From Roseateles_B flavus (GTDB lineage: Bacteria; Pseudomonadota; Gammaproteobacteria; Burkholderiales; Burkholderiaceae_C), in assembly GCF_039872765.1 (NCBI RefSeq), contig NZ_JBDPZC010000013.1, positions 73,956 through 137,955 on the forward strand: DNA of 64,000 nucleotides. Direction: 5' to 3'. Positions within the stretch are counted from its first letter, which is position 1. Every line of letters starts with the position of its first letter. Shown piece by piece: positions 56,041 to 63,655 of this stretch. The notes under the pieces are model-generated. The model was not told the origin of the DNA, searched no databases, and worked only from the letters and a program-made list of their open reading frames with translations. The position numbers were made by a program, and so were the translations under genes.

Positions 56041-57364
56041 GCTTTTCCAGCCGGCGGTACAGCGCCGCGCGCGAAACGCCCAGGCGCCGCGCCGCCTCAC
56101 TGATATTGCCCTGGGCCTCGCGCAGGGCCTCGTCCAGTGCGGCGCGTTCGCGCTCGGCCAGGGTCAGGCCCGGGGCCATCGCAGGCGTGGCGGCCCGGGC
56201 CTGCAGCTGGAAGTCGCCGGGCTCGAACTGCGGCCCCGGCGCCAGGATCACGGCGCGCTCGCAGGCCTGGCGCAGGTCGCGCACATTGCCAGGCCAGTCA
56301 TGCGCCTGCAGCGCCTGCAGGGCCGCCGCCGCCAGCGGCCGGGGCGCGCGGCCGTGCTCGGCGGCATAGCGGGCCAGGAAATGCGTAGCCAGCTGGGGGA
56401 TGTCCTCGCGCCGTGCGCGCAGCGGCGGCACACGCAGCACGATGGTGTTGAGGCGGTACAGCAGGTCGGGGCGGAAGCGCTGGGGGTCGAAGAGCGCCGT
56501 CTCGTCCAGATTGGTCGCGCTGATGATGCGGGCTTGCAGCGGCAGGGGCGCATCGGCACCCAGCGGCGTGAACTCGCGCCGCTCCAGCACCGCCAGCAGG
56601 CGGGCCTGGCCGGCCATGGAGAGGTTGCCGATCTCGTCCAGCAGCAGGGTGCCGCCGGCCGCCGCCAGGAAGCGGCCCGGGCGGTCGTGGCGTGCGTCGG
56701 TGTAGCTGCCACGGCGGTGGCCGAAGAGCTCGCTCTCCAGCAGGGTGTCGGGCAGGGAACCGAGATCCACCGCCAGCAGGGGCCCGCCGCTGCGCTTCGA
56801 GCGCGCATGCAGCTCGCGCGCCACCAGCTCCTTGCCCGCGCCCATCTCGCCCAGCACCAGCACGTGGGCGTCCGTGGCGGCCACGGCGGCGATCAGGCGA
56901 CGCAGCTCCTGCATGGGCGGCGACTGCCCGAGCAAGGCGCTGGCCGGCTCATCGTCCAGCGCCTCGGCGGCCGGCTGGCGCAAGGCCAGGGCGGCGGCCA
57001 CCGCGGCCAGCAGGCGCGGGTGGTCCCAGGGCTTGGTGATGAAGTCCAGCGCGCCCGCCTTGAGGGCCTGCACCGCCAGCTCCACGCCGGCATGGGCCGT
57101 CATCACGATCACCTGGGGCGCGCCGGGACGCTGGCGCAGCTGCTGCAGGAGGGTCAGGCCTTGCGCGCCGTCGCTGTGACCGGGCAGGAAGTTCATGTCC
57201 AGCAGCAGCAGGTCCGGCCGCCATTGCGCCAGCGCCGCGTCCAGCTCGGCCGGGCGGTGCAGGCAGCGCACCTCTCCGAAGCGGCGCTGCAGCAGCAGGC
57301 GCGCGGCCACGCCGACGTCGGGGTCGTCATCGAGCACGAGCAGGCGGGCCGGGTTCGTCAGCAT
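56030..57364 (-). CDS. Sigma-54-dependent NtrC-family response regulator
   Basis: 444 residues: receiver (1-120; Asp56 in LLLLDMNFLPG, Lys in FITKPWD), AAA+ domain (about 150-375; Walker A GEMGAGKE, GAFTGA-loop variant G-S-Y-T-D-A, Walker B GGTLLLDEIGN, R-finger region), and a Fis-type helix-turn-helix (about 400-440; GNISEAARRLGVSRAALYRRLEKHG). It should activate the divergent export operon, whose -24/-12 element and palindromes are visible. Co-transcribed with the kinase. ATG 57364 or 57376. Confidence 0.93.
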   Translation of the reverse strand: MLTNPARLLVLDDDPDVGVAARLLLQRRFGEVRCLHRPAELDAALAQWRPDLLLLDMNFLPGHSDGAQGLTLLQQLRQRPGAPQVIVMTAHAGVELAVQALKAGALDFITKPWDHPRLLAAVAAALALRQPAAEALDDEPASALLGQSPPMQELRRLIAAVAATDAHVLVLGEMGAGKELVARELHARSKRSGGPLLAVDLGSLPDTLLESELFGHRRGSYTDARHDRPGRFLAAAGGTLLLDEIGNLSMAGQARLLAVLERREFTPLGADAPLPLQARIISATNLDETALFDPQRFRPDLLYRLNTIVLRVPPLRARREDIPQLATHFLARYAAEHGRAPRPLAAAALQALQAHDWPGNVRDLRQACERAVILAPGPQFEPGDFQLQARAATPAMAPGLTLAERERAALDEALREAQGNISEAARRLGVSRAALYRRLEKHGL

Positions 57365-57406
57365 GGGCGCGACCATACCAGCCCGGCCGGCGAGGCGGCC
57401 AGCCCG

Positions 57407-57422
57407 TGTCCGGATCCGGACA
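57407..57422. promoter_or_regulatory. Distal palindromic activator site (UAS1)
   Basis: TGTCCGGATCCGGACA, a perfect 16-bp palindrome between the sigma-54 activator and the HlyD gene. Its centre is 84 bases upstream of the -24 GG and 40 bases (about four helical turns) from UAS2. Confidence 0.7.
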
Positions 57423-57447
57423 GGGCCTGGCCCCTGCTGTGCCGCGG

Positions 57448-57461
57448 CCGGACAGGTCCGG
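57448..57461. promoter_or_regulatory. Proximal palindromic activator site (UAS2)
   Basis: CCGGAC-AG-GTCCGG, a perfect 6-bp inverted repeat with a 2-bp spacer, sharing the CCGGAC half-sites of UAS1. Its centre is about 44 bases upstream of the -24 element. Confidence 0.65.
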
Positions 57462-57496
57462 TGCTGCCGGCCCCCTCGGCACGGGGCTCGCGCCGC

Positions 57497-57512
57497 TGGC
57501 ATGCGGCTTGCG
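57497..57512 (+). promoter_or_regulatory. Sigma-54 (-24/-12) promoter of the export operon
   Basis: TGGCATGCGGCTTGCG: GG (57498-57499), exactly 10 bases, then GC (57510-57511), embedded in near-consensus TGGCA and TTGC. It sits 12 bases from the HlyD ATG at 57524, downstream of two palindromes. The divergent gene encodes a sigma-54 activator. Confidence 0.75.
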
Positions 57513-57523
57513 TTGTCCGGGGC

Positions 57524-58843
57524 ATGACTGTCCCACCGCCCCTTCATCTGCAGGCGCTGTCCGGCGCCGGCATGGACCGCGCCCTGCCGCCCGGCCGCTG
57601 GAAGCGCTGGCGCCGTGCCGGCTGGCTGCTGCTGCCCGCCTGCGCCGCCCTGGCCTGGGCGCTGGCGCCGGAGGGCTTGCGCGTGCCGGCCGAGGGTCTG
57701 CAGCTGGCGACCGTGCAGCGTGGCCCCTTCCGTGATGACATCGCCCTGCGCGCCCAGGTGCAGCCGCAGCACCAGCTGATGATCGATGCCACCGAGGGCG
57801 GGCGCGTCGAGGCCGTGCTCGTGAGGGATGGCCAGGCCGTGCGCGCGGGGCAGCCGCTGGTGCAGCTGTCCAGCCCGCAGCGGGAGCAGGAGGTGCTGGC
57901 GCGCACGGCCGAGGTGGCGCAGCAGCTGGCCAATCTCTCGACCCTGCGCGCCGCGCAGGCCGGCGCACAGGCGCAGTGGCGGCGCGAGCTGGCCCAGCGG
58001 CGCCACGAGCTGACCCTGGCCGGCGAGGAGGCCGAGCGCCAGCAGGCGCTGGCGGCGCAGGGCTTTGTCTCGCCCCTGGCGGAGCGCAACGCGCGCCGCC
58101 AGGCCGAGCTGCAACGCCAGCTGCTGCAGCAGGCCGAGCAGGACAGCCAGGCCGAGCTGCAGGTGCGGGCCCAGACCGTCAGCGAGATGGAGCGTGCGGT
58201 GCAGGGCCTCTCCGCCGGCCTCGCCCTGGTCCGCCAGGCCGCGGAGCGCCTGACGGTGCGTGCGCCGGCCGATGGCCAGCTCAGCGGCTTCAGCCTGCAG
58301 CCGGGGAGCGTGATCCGCGCCGGGGAGCGCCTGGGCCGCATCGACGACCTCCGCAGCTGGCTGCTGAGCGCCGAGGTCGACGAGTTCTACGACGCCCGCA
58401 TCCAGCCCGGCCTGACCGGGCAGCTGTTGCAGGGAGGCAAGACCTGGCCCCTGCTGCTGCGCGAGCGCCAGGCCACCGTGCAGCAGGGCCGCTTCAAGGT
58501 GGAGCTGGCCTTTGCCGGCGACGCGCCCGAGGGCCTGCGGCCAGGTCAGGGCTTTGAGCTCAGCCTGCGCCTGGGCGCACCGGCGCAGGCGCTCTGGCTG
58601 CCCACCGGTGCCTACCTGGCCGACGGCGGCGGTGCCCGCGTCTATGTGCTGGACCCCGACGGCCGCCATGCTCGCCACCGCCCCGTGCAGCTGGGCCGGC
58701 GCAGCAGCGCGCAGGTGGAAGTGCTGGGCGGCCTGCGCGCCGGCGAGCAGGTGCTGGTGGGCCCCACCGCCGCCTACGAGGGCCATGCCGTGCTGCGCCT
58801 GGCCGGCCCCGCCACGGGCGGCACCCCGCAGCCATTACATTGA
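57524..58843 (+). CDS. HlyD/MacA-type membrane fusion (periplasmic adaptor) protein
   Basis: 439 residues. One N-terminal transmembrane helix (about 33-50), beta-barrel/lipoyl segment (VEAVLVRDGQAVRAGQPLVQLSS and VRAPADGQLSGFSLQPGSVIRAGERLGRID), long alpha-helical hairpin (about 120-245), then C-terminal barrel domains with LWLPTGAYLADGGGARVYVLD. Links inner-membrane ABC transporters to the outer membrane. First gene of the operon; ATG 57524 has GGGG close by, alternative ATG 57572. Confidence 0.88.
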   Translation: MTVPPPLHLQALSGAGMDRALPPGRWKRWRRAGWLLLPACAALAWALAPEGLRVPAEGLQLATVQRGPFRDDIALRAQVQPQHQLMIDATEGGRVEAVLVRDGQAVRAGQPLVQLSSPQREQEVLARTAEVAQQLANLSTLRAAQAGAQAQWRRELAQRRHELTLAGEEAERQQALAAQGFVSPLAERNARRQAELQRQLLQQAEQDSQAELQVRAQTVSEMERAVQGLSAGLALVRQAAERLTVRAPADGQLSGFSLQPGSVIRAGERLGRIDDLRSWLLSAEVDEFYDARIQPGLTGQLLQGGKTWPLLLRERQATVQQGRFKVELAFAGDAPEGLRPGQGFELSLRLGAPAQALWLPTGAYLADGGGARVYVLDPDGRHARHRPVQLGRRSSAQVEVLGGLRAGEQVLVGPTAAYEGHAVLRLAGPATGGTPQPLH

Positions 58844-58858
58844 TCCACGGAGACCGCG

Positions 58859-59536
58859 ATGATCCATTTGAAATCCCTCAGCAAGCGCCACCGCAGCGGC
58901 GACATCGAGACCACGGCACTGGACCGCGTCGACCTGCAGATCGAGGCCGGCGAGTACCTGGCGATCACCGGCCCATCGGGCTGCGGCAAGACCACGCTGC
59001 TGTCCCTGCTGGGCCTGCTGGACCGTCCCAGCGGCGGCGAGTACTGGTTTGATGGCCGCGAGCTCTCGCGCTGCACGGAGCGCGAGCTGGCGGGCCTGCG
59101 CCGGGGCCAGATCGGCTTCGTGTTCCAGAGCTTCAACCTGATCGACGAGCTCAGCGTCGAGGAGAACGTGGGCCTGGCCCTGGACCACGCCGGCCTGCCC
59201 CGGCGCGAGCAGCGCCAGCGCGTGGCCGCGGTGCTGGACCGCCTGGGCCTGGCCCACCGCGCCGGGCACCGGCCCTCGCAGCTCTCGGGGGGGCAGCAGC
59301 AGCGCGTGGCCATCGCCCGAGCCATCGTGCGGCGCCCCAGCCTGCTGCTGGCCGACGAGCCCACCGGCAACCTGGACAGCGCCCAGGGCCAGGAGGTCAT
59401 GCGCCTGCTGCGCGAGCTCAACGAGGAGGGCACGACGCTGGTGATGGTCACCCACTCCTCCGCCCATGCCGCCCTGGCCCCGCGCAGCGTGCGCCTGCTG
59501 GACGGCCGCGTGCTGGTCGACGCCCTGGCGGCCTGA
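58859..59536 (+). CDS. ABC transporter ATP-binding protein (LolD/MacB-type)
   Basis: 225 residues. Walker A GPSGCGKTT (about 40-48), Q-loop FVFQSFNLI, signature LSGGQQQRVAIARA, Walker B LLLADEPTGNLDS and H-loop VTHSS. This matches the MacB/LolD/FtsE class that works with FtsX-type permeases. GGAGA precedes ATG 58859. Starts 15 bases after the HlyD gene and ends 10 bases before the permease gene. Confidence 0.95.
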   Translation: MIHLKSLSKRHRSGDIETTALDRVDLQIEAGEYLAITGPSGCGKTTLLSLLGLLDRPSGGEYWFDGRELSRCTERELAGLRRGQIGFVFQSFNLIDELSVEENVGLALDHAGLPRREQRQRVAAVLDRLGLAHRAGHRPSQLSGGQQQRVAIARAIVRRPSLLLADEPTGNLDSAQGQEVMRLLRELNEEGTTLVMVTHSSAHAALAPRSVRLLDGRVLVDALAA

Positions 59537-59546
59537 GGAGTCACGC

Positions 59547-61964
59547 ATGAGCTTCCTCGACCTCCGCGTGGCGCGGCGCCAGATGGCGGCCGCCCCCCTG
59601 CACACCCTCGCCAGCCTGGGCGGCCTGGCCCTGGCGCTGGCGGCCTGCCTGCTGCTGGCCACCCTGATTGCCGAGCGCCTGCTGCCGGACCCGCTGCTGC
59701 AGGACCCCGACCGCATCGTGCTGATCGACTTCAAAGGCAACATGCCCGGCCGCCAGGAAGACTGGTTCCTGCGCACGCCCTTTGCCTTGCGCGACGCCCT
59801 GCAGCAGGCGCACGCCCCGCTGACGGACCTGGGCCGCTACACCGAGGCCCGCCGCACCCTGCGGCTGAATGATCGCGGCCCGCTCGACGAAGGCCACGAG
59901 GCACGGGTCGCCGCCATGGATCCCGCCCTGGCCCGGCTCTTCGCGCTGCGCTCGGTGCAGGGCGACGCGCTGGCGGCGCTGTCGCGGCCGGACCGCATCG
60001 TCGTCACGGAAGCCTTTGCGCGCCGCAGCTTTGGCCGCGCCGAGGTGCTGGATCAGCCGGTGAGCCTGGGCCGGCACACGCTCACCATCGGCGCGGTGGT
60101 GGCCTCGCCTTCGCCGCGGCATCCGGTGCAGGCGGAGCTGATGGTCAATTTCGACAGTCCGGCCGCGGGCCTGAGCCAGGAGCTCAAGACCGCCTGGTTC
60201 TTCATGAACGGCCAGGTCTGGGGCCGGCTCGCGCCGGGCGCCAGCGCGGCGCAGCTCGGCGCGCTGGCGCAGTCCCTGCTGGACCGCAGCCCGGTGATCG
60301 CCCAGCTGCCGCCGGACTGGGTGGCCGGCGGGCGCAAGGCCGCCTTCATGCGCGCCCTGCCGCTGAGCGAACGGGCCTTCGAGGGCCGTGTCGGCCAGAC
60401 GCAGCGGCAGGTGCTGACGGCCCTGATGGGGGCCGCGGTGCTGCTGTGCGTGCTGGCCCTGGTCAATGCCATCAACCTGGGCGGCGTGCGCATGCTGCAG
60501 CGCCAGCGCGAGATCGCCATCCGCAAGAGCCTGGGCGCCAGCCCGGCCTCGCTGCTGGGCCTGAGCCTGGCCGAGGCCGGCCTGCAGTCCCTGCTGGCGG
60601 GTGGCCTGGGGCTGCTGCTGGCCTGGCTGCTGGCGCCGTGGATGGCCGATGCGTTGGAGCTGCCGGTGCCGGAGATCGCCTCCTGGCCGGGCCTGCTGCT
60701 GTGCGGCGGCCTGGTCGGACTGAGCACCCTGGCCATCGCCGCCTACCCTGCCTGGCTGAGCTGGCGGCTGCGCAGCGCCGAGGCCCTGCAGGGTCGCCTG
60801 GCCGGCGAGGGCCGCTCGGGCCCCTGGCTGCGCCGGCTGTTCGGCGGCATGCAGTTCGGCAGCGCCCTGCTGGTCCTGGCCCTGTCCCTCACGGTCTGGG
60901 GCCAGAACCACCACGTCCTGGGGCGCGAGCTGGGCTACCAGCCAGAGGGGCTGCTGGCCCTGACCCTGCCGGCCGGCACCACCCGGACGCAGCTGCAAGC
61001 CCTGCGCCAGTCCCTGACCCAGCTGCCCGGCGTCCAGGGCACGGCCTGGACGGAATGGATCCTGGGTTCCGGTCGCGAGGTGCAGGAAGCCCTGCTGGAG
61101 CGCCCGCCCCAGCAGGCCGCGGTGCGCGTCCAGCCGGTCGATGCGGACTTCTTCGAGCTCTACCAGGTGCGGCCGCTGGCAGGCCGCCTCGAGCCCGCCT
61201 CGACGGCCGAGCAGCGCCTGGTGATCGACAGCCTGGCGGCGCAGGCCCTGGGCTGGGCGGCGCCGCAGGACGCCATCGGGCAAAGGGTCCAGGAACAGGC
61301 GCGCGGCCTGGACCAGCTGCCGCAGCACAGCCGCGTCGTAGCGGTGGTCCCCCACCTGGCGTTGGAGAACACGCGGGAGGCGCGCCTGCCACAGGCCTTC
61401 CGCCTGCAGGCACCGCCGGAGCAGGCGGGTGAGCGCGAGGCCGGAGTGCTCAGCATCCGCACAGGGGCGCCGCTGGACGAGGCCTCGCTGAAAGCCGTCT
61501 GGACGCGCCACTTTCCCCAGCGGCCCCTGCAGCTGGAGCGCCTCGCCGACACCCTCATGGAGCCCTACACGCAGGACCTGCGCCTGGGCCGCCTGGTGGC
61601 GCTGTGCGCCGTGCTGGCCCTGGCCATCGCGGGCTTCGGCATCTACGCGCTGTCGGCCCATCTGGTGCAGCGCCATGCCCGTGAGATCGTGCTGCGCAAG
61701 CTGCATGGCGCCGGCCCCTGGCAGGCCCTGGGCCGGCTGGGCCGGGAAATGGCCCTGCTGCTGCTGGCCGGCTCAACGCTTGGCGTGCCCCTGTCCTGGA
61801 TGCTGGGGCAGCTCTACCTGGGCGGCTTTGCCGACCGCGCGGCCCTGGGCGCATGGCCGCAGGCGCTGGCCCTCGCCGGCCTGCTGGCGGTGGCGGCGCT
61901 GGCCTGCCTGCGTCATGCCCGGCAGGCGATGGCCCTGAAGCCCATCGCCGCCCTGCGCGGCTGA
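59547..61964 (+). CDS. FtsX-family ABC permease (MacB-like, duplicated)
   Basis: 805 residues. Two FtsX/MacB_PCD-like repeats: each has one transmembrane helix, a large periplasmic domain and three further helices (TM about 19-41, 290-425 cluster, 440-460, 690-800 cluster), with RQREIAIRKSLGAS (about 320) and REIVLRKLHGAGPW (about 710) as the coupling motifs. No outer-membrane TolC-like gene in the window. With HlyD and the ATPase it forms a MacAB-type export or mechanotransmission system of unknown substrate. Confidence 0.92.
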   Translation: MSFLDLRVARRQMAAAPLHTLASLGGLALALAACLLLATLIAERLLPDPLLQDPDRIVLIDFKGNMPGRQEDWFLRTPFALRDALQQAHAPLTDLGRYTEARRTLRLNDRGPLDEGHEARVAAMDPALARLFALRSVQGDALAALSRPDRIVVTEAFARRSFGRAEVLDQPVSLGRHTLTIGAVVASPSPRHPVQAELMVNFDSPAAGLSQELKTAWFFMNGQVWGRLAPGASAAQLGALAQSLLDRSPVIAQLPPDWVAGGRKAAFMRALPLSERAFEGRVGQTQRQVLTALMGAAVLLCVLALVNAINLGGVRMLQRQREIAIRKSLGASPASLLGLSLAEAGLQSLLAGGLGLLLAWLLAPWMADALELPVPEIASWPGLLLCGGLVGLSTLAIAAYPAWLSWRLRSAEALQGRLAGEGRSGPWLRRLFGGMQFGSALLVLALSLTVWGQNHHVLGRELGYQPEGLLALTLPAGTTRTQLQALRQSLTQLPGVQGTAWTEWILGSGREVQEALLERPPQQAAVRVQPVDADFFELYQVRPLAGRLEPASTAEQRLVIDSLAAQALGWAAPQDAIGQRVQEQARGLDQLPQHSRVVAVVPHLALENTREARLPQAFRLQAPPEQAGEREAGVLSIRTGAPLDEASLKAVWTRHFPQRPLQLERLADTLMEPYTQDLRLGRLVALCAVLALAIAGFGIYALSAHLVQRHAREIVLRKLHGAGPWQALGRLGREMALLLLAGSTLGVPLSWMLGQLYLGGFADRAALGAWPQALALAGLLAVAALACLRHARQAMALKPIAALRG

Positions 61965-61982
61965 AAACGGGCCGCCGAGCGC

Positions 61983-62453
61983 TCAGCGCTGTGCCAGCAG
62001 GGCGCGGCAGCGCTCCTCGTGCTGGCTGATCTCCTCCAGCGTCACCTCGATGTCCTCCAGCTGCTGCTCCAGCTGGCGACGGTGCTGCGCCAGCACTTCG
62101 AGAAAGGCCTTGAGCTGGGGGGCCGTGTCGGCGCCGGCGGCGTCATACATGTCCACCAGCTGCTTGATCTCCTGCAGCGACAGGCCCAGGCGCTTGCCGC
62201 GCAGGGTCAGCTTGAGGCGCGTGCGGTCGCGGTGGGTGTAGACGCGGTTGCGGCCCTCGCGCGCGGGGCTCAACAGGCCCATGTCCTCGTAGAAGCGGAT
62301 GGCGCGGGGGGTGATGTCGAACTCCGCCGCCAGCTCGGTGATGGTGAACAGGCGGGAGCCGCCGTCCATGGAGGCATCCGCGGCGGCATCGGCCGCGTCC
62401 TCGGTCCCCGCGAGGGCTTTTGCTGGGGAACTCAGGTCGGACGAGGGGCTCAT
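61983..62453 (-). CDS. LiuR-like MerR-family transcriptional regulator
   Basis: 156 residues. An N-terminal low-complexity extension (about 1-30), a MerR winged helix (about 34-104; FTITELAAEFDITPRAIRFYEDMGLLSPAREGRNRVYTHRDRTRLK) and a long C-terminal helix. No metal-binding cysteines, so not a metal sensor. The 'REGRNRVYTHRDRTRLKLTLRGKRLGLSLQEI' stretch is typical of LiuR/acyl-CoA-type regulators. It probably controls itself and the divergent hydrolase. Start 62453 lacks a clear ribosome-binding site; 62369 is possible. Confidence 0.78.
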   Translation of the reverse strand: MSPSSDLSSPAKALAGTEDAADAAADASMDGGSRLFTITELAAEFDITPRAIRFYEDMGLLSPAREGRNRVYTHRDRTRLKLTLRGKRLGLSLQEIKQLVDMYDAAGADTAPQLKAFLEVLAQHRRQLEQQLEDIEVTLEEISQHEERCRALLAQR

Positions 62454-62472
62454 GGCTACACTGCGCTGAATG

Positions 62473-62489
62473 ACGTTTACGTTAACGTT
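62473..62489. promoter_or_regulatory. ACGTT direct repeats/palindrome between merR and the hydrolase gene
   Basis: Three ACGTT units at 62473, 62479 and 62485, spaced 6 bases apart; the last two overlap in a perfect palindrome ACGTTAACGT (62479-62488). It lies in the 56-base divergent intergenic region and is a likely operator of the MerR regulator. Confidence 0.55.
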
Positions 62490-62509
62490 AGTCTAAGCCC
62501 TTGCAGTCC

Positions 62510-63583
62510 ATGGCCAATCCACGCGAATCCGAGCTGAGCTATCCCTGGGGCGAGTCCCTCCCTGAATCCGGCGGGCTGCTGCCGCTGGAGCCGGGCCTGG
62601 CCTGGGTGCGCATGGGCCTGCCCTTTGCGCTGGACCACATCAACCTCTGGCTGCTGCGCGACGAGCTTGACGGCCGCCGCGGCTGGACCCTGGTGGACTG
62701 CGGCGTGGCCAATGACGCCACGCGCGGCCTGTGGGAGCAGGTGCTGAGCCAGGGCCTGCAGGGCGAGCCCCTGCTGCGGGTGCTGGTCACGCATTTCCAC
62801 CCCGACCACCTGGGCCTGGCCGCCTGGCTCACCGAGCGCTTCAGCACGCCCGAACAGCCCTGCCGCCTGTGGATGAGCGCGCCGGACTACCACCTCGCCC
62901 GCATCGCCAGCAGCTCCACCGTGGGCATGGGCGGCGAGGCGGCAGCGGCCTTCTTCGCCAGCCACGGGCTGACCGACCCCGAAGCCCAGGCCAAGATCCG
63001 CGGCCGGGCCAGCTACTACCCCAGCATGGTGCCGGCCGTGCCTGCCAGCTACCGGCGCCTGATGCCTGGCCAGACGGTGACGATCGGCGGCGCGCGCTGG
63101 CGCTGCATCGGCGGCTACGGCCATGCGCCGGAGCACCTGAGCTTCTTCCGCGAGGACGGCCCGCCGGTGCTGATCTCGGGCGACATGCTGCTGCCGCGCA
63201 TCTCCACCAACGTGAGCGTGGTGGATGTGGAGCCGGAGGCCAATCCCCTGCAGCTCTACCTGGATTCGCTGGCGGCCCTGCTGGACCTGCCGCCCGACAC
63301 CCTGGTGCTGCCCTCGCATGGCCGCCCCTTCCGCGGCGTGCAGGCGCGCGTGGCCCAGCTGCAGGAGCATCACCAGGAGCGCCTCGACGAGGTGCTGCAG
63401 GCCTGCGCGCAACAGCCCTGCCATGCGGCGGAGCTGCTGCCCCTGCTCTTCAAGCGCCCGCTGGACCTGCACCAGACCACCTTCGCGATGGGCGAGTCCA
63501 TTGCCCACCTCAACGCCCTGTGGCTGCAGGGCCGGCTGCGGCGCGAGCGCGGCAGCGACGGCGTGCTGCGCTTCAGCGCCTGA
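62510..63583 (+). CDS. Metallo-beta-lactamase-fold hydrolase
   Basis: 357 residues. MBL zinc-binding motif H-x-H-x-D-H (VTHFHPDHLG, about 98-107), GYGHAPEHLSFF (His about 208), SGDMLLP (Asp about 228) and SHGRPFRG (His about 273), with an extra C-terminal winged-helix-like tail (about 285-357). This resembles the glyoxalase-II-like / acyl-CoA-thioesterase-like MBL proteins seen next to fatty-acid regulators. Adjacent LiuR-like MerR suggests a link to acyl-CoA metabolism; substrate unknown. ATG 62510 chosen over a TTG at 62501. Confidence 0.85.
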   Translation: MANPRESELSYPWGESLPESGGLLPLEPGLAWVRMGLPFALDHINLWLLRDELDGRRGWTLVDCGVANDATRGLWEQVLSQGLQGEPLLRVLVTHFHPDHLGLAAWLTERFSTPEQPCRLWMSAPDYHLARIASSSTVGMGGEAAAAFFASHGLTDPEAQAKIRGRASYYPSMVPAVPASYRRLMPGQTVTIGGARWRCIGGYGHAPEHLSFFREDGPPVLISGDMLLPRISTNVSVVDVEPEANPLQLYLDSLAALLDLPPDTLVLPSHGRPFRGVQARVAQLQEHHQERLDEVLQACAQQPCHAAELLPLLFKRPLDLHQTTFAMGESIAHLNALWLQGRLRRERGSDGVLRFSA

Positions 63584-63614
63584 GCCGCGCCCGCAAGACC
63601 TGCCCCCAGAAAAG

Positions 63615-63655
63615 AAAAACCGCCGACGCTTGCGCGCCGGCGGAGTCCTTTTTGT
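63615..63655 (+). terminator. Rho-independent terminator after the MBL-fold gene
   Basis: CCGCCG (63620-63625) pairs with CGGCGG (63638-63643), with inner CGC/GCG pairing, followed by AGTCCTTTTT. About 35 bases past the stop at 63583. Confidence 0.75.

Noticed and set aside
59541..61706. 721-residue open frame antisense to the FtsX permease
   Set aside because: Low-complexity Gln/Arg-rich shadow of a clear permease.
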